Shown: piece after piece, positions 1 to 5,231 of the stretch | Layout: every line of letters begins with the position of its first letter | How positions within the stretch are numbered: the first letter of the stretch is position 1 | From: Burkholderiales bacterium | Lineage (GTDB): Bacteria; Pseudomonadota; Gammaproteobacteria; Burkholderiales; SG8-39 | Reading direction: 5' to 3' | Assembly: GCA_005777205.1 (NCBI GenBank) | Contig: SXNB01000005.1 | Location: 1-5,835 of the forward strand | Length of the DNA: 5,835 nucleotides | The notes under the pieces: generated by a model | Database searches by the model: none | What the model saw: only the letters and a program-made list of their open reading frames with translations | Told to the model about the DNA's origin: nothing | Made by a program: the position numbers and the translations under genes

Positions 1-287
1 TGGGGCGGATCGTGGAGCAGGGCACAGTCGACGAGGTGCTGGGCTCGCCCCGGCATCCGTACACCGAGGCGTTGCTCTCGGCGGTGCCGCAGATCGAGGG
101 GCAGCGCCGGATCGTGCGCCTGGCGGGGGACCTGCCGTCGCCGGCGAATCCACCCGCCGGCTGCCACTTCCACCCGCGCTGTCCCAAGGCGATGCCTGAA
201 TGCGCCAGGGTGTGGCCTGAGACTGCGCGGCTGAGCCCGACGCGGACGATGAACTGCCTGCTCTGCCGGACGGACCTATCGCTCTAG
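1..287 (+). CDS. Dipeptide/oligopeptide ABC transporter ATP-binding subunit, C-terminal fragment
   Basis: This is the last 95 or so codons of a DppD/DppF/OppD/OppF-type ATPase, which powers peptide (or nickel or similar) uptake from the cytoplasmic face of the inner membrane. The frame is open from base 3 to a TAG at 285-287; the Walker A, signature and Walker B motifs lie upstream of the window. Visible are GRIVEQG, the end of the nucleotide-binding domain, then SPRHPYTEALLSAVP, the hallmark of the oligopeptide-transporter C-terminal domain (oligo_HPY), followed by LAGDLPSPANPPAGCHFHPRC. Five cysteines follow in the order C-x5-C-x6-C and then a CxxC near the end, the arrangement seen in family members reported to bind an iron-sulfur cluster. 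The substrate cannot be told from this part. The gene ends tail to tail with the small minus-strand gene, overlapping it by 12 bases. A GTG at 12 is internal, not a start. Confidence 0.93.
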   Translation, partial: GRIVEQGTVDEVLGSPRHPYTEALLSAVPQIEGQRRIVRLAGDLPSPANPPAGCHFHPRCPKAMPECARVWPETARLSPTRTMNCLLCRTDLSL

Positions 288-832
288 CGCGGCGAGCATC
301 AACTGGCCGAGATCGTTGGCCAGGGGCAGGAGCCCCTGGCGCAGGACGGCGCTCAGCTGTTGCTGCTCCTCCTGCGCCATGCCGAGGGTCGCGGCGAGAA
401 ACTGGGCCGCGATCATCTGCTTTTCCTCCAGCGCCTTCTGCGCCAGGCGCTGCTGCGCGGCGCCTACCGCCAGGGCGGGCTGCACGAAGTAGTCGATCAT
501 CGGCGCCCGTACCGCGGCGTTCTTCGGGCTGAGCAGGGCCTCATTCAGGGCATCGAAGATCTCGCTGCGCTGGGCCGAGGACAGGTAGGTGAAGCACTCG
601 TCGATCAGGCGCCTAATCTGCTCGGGCTCCACCAGGGGTGCCAGGATAGACCCGGCCCGGGTCCACCATCGGCACCGCGTCCTTCGGCTGTGGCCGGGTG
701 ACAGGGGCGATCACCCTGTCGCGCGCAATCCCCGGTGGGAACATCAGGATCGGGTCTGGGGCCTGGGCGCGCGCAGGGGGCCAGCGAGGCGAGGAGGAGG
801 GCGAAAAGGACAGCCCTGCACAGACGATGCAT
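276..832 (-). pseudogene. Frameshifted gene for a small secreted protein of unknown function
   Basis: I do not recognise the family. The ATG at 832-830 begins an ideal signal peptide (MHRLCRAVLFALLLASLAP). That frame runs into a stop, while the next piece, ARAQAPDPILMFPPG to RVYPGT, lies in a second frame (about 775-638). The last 118 codons (632-276, GTG at the left edge, starting at VEPEQIRRLIDECF) lie in a third. Removing one C from the five-C tract (776-780) and one from the four-C tract (634-637) joins all three into a 184-residue protein: signal peptide cleaved near ARA-QA, a proline-rich linker, and a helical, glutamine-rich C-terminal domain (about residues 67-184). High third-position GC follows the same frame changes. 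An AGGA seven bases before the ATG supports that start. It could be a real pseudogene or two sequencing errors; if no correction applies, only the 118-codon piece from GTG 632 is an intact ORF. It is convergent with the transporter gene and downstream of mltD. Confidence 0.6.
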
Positions 833-839
833 CGGCTGA

Positions 840-843
840 TCCT
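840..843 (-). promoter_or_regulatory. Shine-Dalgarno site of the small secreted-protein gene
   Basis: AGGA on the minus strand sits seven bases before the ATG at 832-830. It decides the start: translation begins with the signal-peptide frame rather than at the GTG at 632, which lacks an N-terminal signal. Confidence 0.5.
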
Positions 844-880
844 AGGAAACTTGGCACCGCCATGATCCCGCACTGCAACA

Positions 881-960
881 TGATAATAGATCTAACTTTA
901 ACTTAATATTTTAACGCTCAGCTTTTATTACTTTTTTCTTAGTAGTTATTGGCTTGAGTT
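881..960. other. AT-rich patch across the mltD 3' end and intergenic region
   Basis: Only 20 of these 80 bases are G or C, in a window that is otherwise strongly GC-rich. It covers the last 16 or so mltD codons, including the lysine-rich tail, and about 30 bases beyond the stop. It contains a tandem TAACTT repeat (893-898 and 899-904). I see no inverted repeats typical of a terminator or insertion-element end. Confidence 0.6.
883..888 (-). promoter_or_regulatory. Possible -10 element for the small secreted-protein gene
   Basis: TATTAT on the minus strand matches five of six bases of the sigma-70 -10 consensus and lies about 50 bases before the ATG at 832. The DNA just upstream of it (889-930) is very AT-rich and could act as an UP element. 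I find no good -35 hexamer at 16-18 bases spacing, so this is weak. I also see no stem-loop with a T run that would end mltD transcription here, so read-through from mltD is possible. Confidence 0.25.
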
Positions 961-2431
961 TACCCGAGGCAGGCTTGCGAATGGGCGCCCTGGAGGGGGT
1001 CGCGCGGGTCTGTATCGTGAGGACCTGGCCGGGCTGAAGCCGGCCAATGGGGTTCCAGCGCCGAAGGTCCTCGACGCTGACGCGGTAGCGTGCCGCGATC
1101 GAGGCCAGGGTCTCGCCCGGCTTGACCTTGTGGGCCGAGGCTCGCGGCTGCGGGGCGGCGATCGGCGGCGCATACATGATGGGCAGGCGCTTGCCCGCAG
1201 TGGCGGCGACATTCATGGGCACCACCAGCAGCGCGGGGATTGCCGGGTTGCGCGGGGTGATGCCGTTGACCTCCTTCAGCTGCGCCAGGCCGACGCTGAA
1301 GCGCCGCGCGATCGCCTCCAGCGACTCGCCCTTCTTCGGGGTGTAGGTCTGCCAGGACACCAGCCCCTTGTTGTCGTGCTTGAGAAGGTTGGCGTGGAAC
1401 ACCTCCACCCGGTCGGCAGGCAGCACGATGCGGGGATTGACGCTGACCGGGATCAGCGGCCGGTTGAAGCCGGGGTTCAGCGCCACGAATTCCTCCACCG
1501 GTAATTCGGCCAGGCGCGCCGCCAGGCGCACGTCGATGTCGCGCGTCTTGGTGACGGTGGCGAAATACGGCTGGTTCGGGATCGGGTCAAGGTCGATGCC
1601 GAACACCTTGGGGTCGGCGACGATGGCCTTCAGCGCCTGCAGCTTGGGCACGTAGTGGCGCGTCTCCTGCGGCATGTTGATGCTGGAATAGTCCAGCGGC
1701 AGCCCGGCGGCGCGATTCTTCTCCAGCGCCCGCGCCACCGCGTTCTCGCCCCAGTTGTAGGAGGCGAGCGCGAGGTGCCAGTCGCCGTGCATGCCGTAGA
1801 CGTCCTTCAGGTACTCCAGTGCGGCGGCGGTGGACTCGACGATGTCTCGGCGCCCGTCGTACCACCAGTTCTGCTTCAGGTCGTAGCGTTTGCCAGTACC
1901 GGGAATGAACTGCCACAGGCCGGAGGCGTGGGCGCGCGAGTAGGCCATCGGGTTGAAGGAGCTCTCCACCATGGGCAGCAGCGCGAGCTCCGTGGGCAGG
2001 CCGCGGCGCTCGATCTCCTCGACGATGTGGTACATGTAGATCCGGCTGCGGTCGAACACGCGCTTGAGGTAGTCCGGACGCGCCACGTACCAAGCGATCT
2101 TCTCCCGCACCAGCGGCCCTTCCAGGTCCGCCATCGCAAACCCGTCCCGGATACGCTGCCAGACGTCGTCGGCGCGCAGGGTGCGGTCCACCGTCGCGAT
2201 GCGCGGCCCGCGCTGGACGTCCTGCCGCGCGCCCTCGAAGGGCGGGATGCTGGCGAGCTCGAGCGGCTGCGCGTGCGCCGGGGCCGAGTCGGGCGGCGCG
2301 TCGCGGAAGCCGAGGATCGGAGAAGCCGTCTGGTGGCGCGAAGCGGGTGCGGATGCCGCGGGCACCTGCGGCAGCGACTCGCAGCCGGCAAGGGCGAGCA
2401 GGGCAAGCAGTCCGAGCGCGGGTTTGAGCAC
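911..2431 (-). CDS. mltD: Membrane-bound lytic murein transglycosylase D
   Basis: This enzyme cleaves the MurNAc-GlcNAc bond of peptidoglycan, leaving 1,6-anhydroMurNAc ends, and works from the outer membrane in wall remodelling. The 506-residue product starts with a lipoprotein signal: hydrophobic residues 5-16 and lipobox LAGC with acylated Cys17. Glu18 at +2, not Asp, fits outer-membrane sorting. The goose-type SLT domain spans about 125-260, with catalytic Glu156 in PMVESSFNP, then ASGLWQFIPGTG (169-180) and ASYNWGENAV (223-232). Two LysM peptidoglycan-binding repeats follow (about 360-405 and 433-474), then a basic tail ending in KKKVIKAER. The length is somewhat above E. coli MltD (about 450 residues). 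The start is GTG at 2431, chosen because it directly precedes the signal sequence; the ribosome site (TAGG, seven bases upstream) is weak. It lies 19 bases after gloB, so the two are probably cotranscribed. The last codons are unusually AT-rich for this region. Confidence 0.96.
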   Translation of the reverse strand: MLKPALGLLALLALAGCESLPQVPAASAPASRHQTASPILGFRDAPPDSAPAHAQPLELASIPPFEGARQDVQRGPRIATVDRTLRADDVWQRIRDGFAMADLEGPLVREKIAWYVARPDYLKRVFDRSRIYMYHIVEEIERRGLPTELALLPMVESSFNPMAYSRAHASGLWQFIPGTGKRYDLKQNWWYDGRRDIVESTAAALEYLKDVYGMHGDWHLALASYNWGENAVARALEKNRAAGLPLDYSSINMPQETRHYVPKLQALKAIVADPKVFGIDLDPIPNQPYFATVTKTRDIDVRLAARLAELPVEEFVALNPGFNRPLIPVSVNPRIVLPADRVEVFHANLLKHDNKGLVSWQTYTPKKGESLEAIARRFSVGLAQLKEVNGITPRNPAIPALLVVPMNVAATAGKRLPIMYAPPIAAPQPRASAHKVKPGETLASIAARYRVSVEDLRRWNPIGRLQPGQVLTIQTRATPSRAPIRKPASGKLKPITTKKKVIKAER

Positions 2432-2450
2432 GCTGGAGCCTACCCTTTCG

Positions 2451-3215
2451 TCACGAGCGGTTCTTCCACTCGCGGATGGCAGTGAACACGCTCACGGGGT
2501 CGCCGATCCGCGAGCCGAGGTACTTGTTGGCCGATTCGACCACCGGCGGCTCGGCGCAGCGCAGGAACGGATTGGTGGCGCGCTCCTCGCCCAGCGTCGA
2601 GGGCAGCGAGGGCTTGCCGGCAGCGCGCAGTTGCCGCACGCGGTTCTCGCGCGCCGCGAGCGCCGCGTTGCCGGGATCCACCTTGCGCGCGAACTCGATG
2701 TTGGCCAGCGTGTACTCGTGGCCGCAGTAGACCCGGGTGTCGTCCGGCAGCGCCGCCATCTTTCCGAGCGAGGCCAGCATCTGTGCCGGCGTGCCTTCGA
2801 ACACGCGGCCGCAGCCGCAGGCGAAGAGCGTGTCGCCGCTGAACAAGGATCCTGCGCCATAATAGCCCACATGCGCGCGCGTATGCCCAGGGATGTCGAA
2901 CACGGAGAAGACAAGTCCGAGCTGCGGGAGTTCCACGCGATCGCCTTCGCCGACCGGATGTGTCAGCTCGGGTATGGGCTCGCCCTTGGGGCCGTGCACC
3001 GGAACCTTGACGTCGCGGACCAGTTCGGCGATGCCGCCGACGTGATCCGGATGGTGGTGCGTGGCGAGAATGGCGCACAGCGTGAGGCCTTCGTCGGCGA
3101 GGTATTCGCGCACCGGCGCGGCTTCTCCCGGATCCACCACGGCGGCGAAGCTGCCCTTGCGCAGCGTCCACATGTAGTTGTCCCTGAAGGCCGGTAGCGG
3201 AACGATCTGGAGCAT
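2451..3215 (-). CDS. gloB: Hydroxyacylglutathione hydrolase (glyoxalase II)
   Basis: Glyoxalase II hydrolyses S-D-lactoylglutathione to D-lactate and glutathione, the second step of cytosolic methylglyoxal detoxification. The 254-residue product has the family's usual length (E. coli about 251). It shows the metallo-beta-lactamase metal site in THHHPDH (residues 52-58: His53, His55, Asp57, His58), plus His111 (PGHT), bridging Asp128 (SGDTLF) and His166 (CGHEY). The C-terminal glutathione-binding domain has the typical PSTLGEERATNPFLR. All metal ligands are present, so it should be active. The frame stays open upstream to 3737, but I chose the ATG at 3215-3213: it starts MLQIVPLPAFRDNY, the family N-terminus, and has AAGGA ten bases before it. 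The extension upstream is only a shadow of the divergent gene. mltD follows 19 bases downstream. Confidence 0.97.
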   Translation of the reverse strand: MLQIVPLPAFRDNYMWTLRKGSFAAVVDPGEAAPVREYLADEGLTLCAILATHHHPDHVGGIAELVRDVKVPVHGPKGEPIPELTHPVGEGDRVELPQLGLVFSVFDIPGHTRAHVGYYGAGSLFSGDTLFACGCGRVFEGTPAQMLASLGKMAALPDDTRVYCGHEYTLANIEFARKVDPGNAALAARENRVRQLRAAGKPSLPSTLGEERATNPFLRCAEPPVVESANKYLGSRIGDPVSVFTAIREWKNRS

Positions 3216-4035
3216 GGATCGGCAATCCTTCGTCTCGAATGGCGCGGCCAAGTATAACGGCGCGGGAGGGCCCAATGATGCGCATGCCGCGCCCGCCCAG
3301 GCGGGGCTTGCCGACTGGTTCAGCACGCCGCAGGGCCGCCACGTGCTGGCATGGGAGCTGGAACAGTTCGCGAGCGCGACGGAGGACGTGTTCGGCTTCC
3401 GCGCGCTGCAGGCCGGCCTGCCCGGCATCGATTTCCTCGCCGGCAACCGGATTCCGTTCCACTTCACGGTCGCAATCGAGTCGGGCGCGGCGCTGGCCGC
3501 CGACCCGCTGCAACTGCCGCTCGCCGGGCAGAGCGTCGACCTGGTGGTGCTGCCCCATGCGCTCGAATTCAGCGCCGACCCGAACTTGTTGCTCCGCGAA
3601 GCCGAGCGCGTGCTAATGCCCGAGGGGCAGCTGGTGATCTCCGGTTTCAACCCGCTGTCGCTGTGGCGCCTGCGCCAGGCCGCTATGCGCGAGCGCAGCC
3701 GGGCCGCCGCCGGCGCGCCGTGGGACGGGCGCTTCATCGGCCTGCTGCGGCTGAAGGAATGGTTGCGGCTGCTCGGCTTCGAGCTGAACGGCGGGCGCTT
3801 CGGCTGCTACGCGCCGCCGTTCTCCAGCCCGAAGTGGCTGCAGCGATTCGAATTCATGGAAAAGGCCGGCGCCCGCTGGTGGCCGATCATGGGCGGGACC
3901 TACGTCGTGCGCGCGGTGAAGCGGGTGCACGGGATGCGCCTCATCACCCCGGCCTGGCGCCGCGAGCGCGCACGGCGGCGCGCGGTGGCGGCGGTGTCGC
4001 ATCGCAACGGCTCAGCGCGGCAGAACCATGAGTGA
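3214..4035 (+). CDS. YafS-like SAM-methyltransferase-fold protein
   Basis: Probable cytosolic protein of the class I methyltransferase fold, similar to E. coli YafS, which also sits beside gloB and rnhA. Its substrate is unknown. From the ATG at 3214 it has 273 residues (YafS about 240). The match to YafS as I recall it is clearest at ADPLQLPLAGQSVDLVVLPH (96-115) and LLREAERVL...LVISGFNPLS (126-149), the second half of a Methyltransf_11 domain; 242-260 are very basic. The glycine-rich SAM motif I expected before residue 96 is not visible. The start is uncertain: 3214 is the last in-frame ATG, yet it overlaps the gloB ATG on the other strand, gives about 30 low-complexity residues before LADWFSTPQGR, and has no clear ribosome site. 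A good site (GGAGG, 3265-3269) instead serves an ATG at 3275 in another frame. The stop overlaps the rnhA start by eight bases. Confidence 0.85.
   Translation: MDRQSFVSNGAAKYNGAGGPNDAHAAPAQAGLADWFSTPQGRHVLAWELEQFASATEDVFGFRALQAGLPGIDFLAGNRIPFHFTVAIESGAALAADPLQLPLAGQSVDLVVLPHALEFSADPNLLLREAERVLMPEGQLVISGFNPLSLWRLRQAAMRERSRAAAGAPWDGRFIGLLRLKEWLRLLGFELNGGRFGCYAPPFSSPKWLQRFEFMEKAGARWWPIMGGTYVVRAVKRVHGMRLITPAWRRERARRRAVAAVSHRNGSARQNHE
3226..3230 (-). promoter_or_regulatory. Shine-Dalgarno site of gloB
   Basis: AAGGA on the minus strand lies ten bases before the gloB ATG at 3215-3213. It supports that start over the longer open frame. Confidence 0.5.
3251..3258. promoter_or_regulatory. Possible shared, symmetric -10 element for gloB and the divergent operon
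   Basis: The eight bases AGTATAAC read TATAAC on the plus strand (3253-3258) and TATACT on the minus strand (3256-3251); each matches five of six bases of the -10 consensus. For gloB it would give a start point near 3244 and a leader of about 30 bases carrying the AAGGA site, which is sensible. For the plus strand it would start transcripts near 3265, downstream of the ATG at 3214. No convincing -35 box is seen on either strand, so this is tentative. Confidence 0.35.
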
Positions 4036-4489
4036 GGACGTGGTGGAGCTCTTCGCCGACGGCGCCTGCAAGGGCAATCCTGGGCGCGGTGGCTGGGGCG
4101 TGATCCTGCGCGCCCGCGGCCGCGAGAAGGAGCTCTACGGCGGCGAGGCGGCCACGACCAACAACCGGATGGAACTGCAGGCCGTGATCGAGGGCCTGTC
4201 GGCGCTCAAGCGCCGCAGCCGGGTGAAGGTTTATACCGACTCGCAGTACGTGCAGAAGGGTATCTCGGAGTGGATCCAAGACTGGAAGCGGCGCGGCTGG
4301 CGCACCGCCGCGAAGGCGCCGGTGAAGAACGTTGATCTGTGGCGGGTGCTGGATGAAGTCGCCGGCGGCCACGAGGTGGAATGGCACTGGGTCAAGGGCC
4401 ACGCGGGGCACCCGGAAAACGAGCGCGCCGACGCGCTGGCCAACAGGGGCGTGGAGGAGTTGGACTCCACGGCCTCGAGGGCCACCTGA
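4028..4489 (+). CDS. rnhA: Ribonuclease HI
   Basis: RNase HI cuts the RNA strand of RNA-DNA hybrids, removing R-loops and helping to clear primers in the cytosol. The 153-residue product has normal family length (E. coli 155) and all five active-site residues, each one place later than in E. coli: Asp11 (FADGACKGNPG), Glu49 (NNRMEL), Asp71 (YTDSQYV), His125 (VKGHAGH) and Asp135 (ERADALA). The basic handle region is present around residues 87-100 (KRRGWRTAAKAPVK). The ATG at 4028 lies inside the end of the YafS-like gene (eight-base overlap) and has only a poor ribosome site, which suggests translational coupling. dnaQ begins one base after the stop. In E. coli rnhA and dnaQ are divergent; here they are in the same direction. 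Confidence 0.98.
   Translation: MSEDVVELFADGACKGNPGRGGWGVILRARGREKELYGGEAATTNNRMELQAVIEGLSALKRRSRVKVYTDSQYVQKGISEWIQDWKRRGWRTAAKAPVKNVDLWRVLDEVAGGHEVEWHWVKGHAGHPENERADALANRGVEELDSTASRAT
4477..4481 (+). promoter_or_regulatory. Shine-Dalgarno site of dnaQ
   Basis: GAGGG inside the last codons of rnhA lies nine bases before the ATG at 4491. It supports that start over upstream positions in the same open frame, which reaches back to 4332 within rnhA. Confidence 0.45.
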
Positions 4490-4490
4490 C

Positions 4491-5204
4491 ATGGCGGCGC
4501 GGCAGATCGTCCTCGACACTGAGACTACAGGTCTTGACGCAAAGAACGGCGACCGTGTGGTCGAGATCGGCTGCATTGAGCTGCTCAACCGTCGCGTCGG
4601 CGAGCGCGGCTTTCACCGGTACCTGAACCCGGAACGCGATATCGAGGAGGGCGCGGCCAAGGTGCACGGGCTGACGCTGGAGTTCCTCTCCGACAAGCCG
4701 CGCTTCGCCGAGGTCGCCGCCGAGTTCCTCGACTATATTGCCGGTGCTGAACTCATCATCCACAACGCCGATTTCGACGTCGGCTTCCTGGATGCGGAAT
4801 TGAAGCGCGCCAGGCTGGGGAGGTTGAAGAGCCATGTTTCGGGGGTGGTGGACACGCTTGCCATGGCGCGCGAGCTGCATCCGGGCAAGCGCAACTCACT
4901 GGACGCCTTGTGCGAGCGTTACGCCATCGACAACGCGCACCGCACGCTGCACGGCGCGCAGCTGGACGCGCGCCTGCTGGCGGACGTGTACCTGGCAATG
5001 ACGCGCGGGCAGGAGAGCCTGGTCATCGAGCTGGACACGCCCGCGGAGGCCGCGGCGGCGGTTGCGCGCGTGGACAACTCGAAGCTCAAGATCGTGAAAG
5101 CGAGCAAGGAGGAAGAAGCCGCGCACCAGGCTTATCTGGATACCCTGGACAAGGCGGCCGCGAAGGCGGGCGGGAGCCTGTGGCGCAAGCTGCAGGGCAC
5201 CTGA
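4491..5204 (+). CDS. dnaQ: DNA polymerase III subunit epsilon (3'-5' proofreading exonuclease)
   Basis: Epsilon removes misincorporated nucleotides at the replication fork as part of the polymerase III core with alpha. The 237-residue product (E. coli 243) carries the DEDDh exonuclease motifs: Exo I DTETTG (Asp9, Glu11), Exo II HNADFDVGFLD (Asp96) and Exo III HGAQLDA (His154, Asp159). After the exonuclease domain, GQESLVIE (173-180) sits where E. coli has its beta-clamp-binding motif and fits the Q-x-S-L pattern. A linker and a C-terminal segment ending GGSLWRKLQGT follow, in the position of the alpha-binding region. The ATG at 4491 starts MAARQIVLDTETTGLD, the normal N-terminus, and lies one base after the rnhA stop, so the two are almost certainly cotranscribed. 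All catalytic residues are intact. Confidence 0.97.
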   Translation: MAARQIVLDTETTGLDAKNGDRVVEIGCIELLNRRVGERGFHRYLNPERDIEEGAAKVHGLTLEFLSDKPRFAEVAAEFLDYIAGAELIIHNADFDVGFLDAELKRARLGRLKSHVSGVVDTLAMARELHPGKRNSLDALCERYAIDNAHRTLHGAQLDARLLADVYLAMTRGQESLVIELDTPAEAAAAVARVDNSKLKIVKASKEEEAAHQAYLDTLDKAAAKAGGSLWRKLQGT

Positions 5205-5231
5205 AGGATGGAAAGCTATACTTCCTGCACC

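Noticed and set aside
589..906. Plus-strand open frame of 105 codons opposite the small secreted-protein gene
   Set aside because: No signal peptide, domain or codon pattern supports it. The minus-strand frames explain this region better.
1655..2485. Long plus-strand open frame (276 codons) antisense to mltD
   Set aside because: It is the mirror of a well-recognised gene in GC-rich DNA, the product has low-complexity Arg/Val/Gly-rich character, and it resembles no family I know.
2181..3197. Long plus-strand open frame (338 codons) antisense to mltD and gloB
   Set aside because: It spans two unrelated minus-strand genes and the gap between them, as shadow frames do at high GC. The gloB and mltD motifs explain the DNA fully.
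2440..3558. Long minus-strand open frame (372 codons) over gloB and the YafS-like gene
   Set aside because: It is out of frame with gloB, Arg-rich, and crosses the divergent start region. The true gloB frame carries all the metal ligands.
3216..3737. N-terminal extension of gloB to give a 428-residue protein
   Set aside because: The extra residues are low complexity and antisense to the YafS-like gene. The ATG at 3215 gives the family's normal length and N-terminus.
5211..5226. GGAA...TTCC imperfect inverted repeat around the TATACT between dnaQ and the acyl-CoA synthetase gene
   Set aside because: Only four bases pair cleanly at each end and there is no T run, so it is neither a good terminator nor a recognisable operator.
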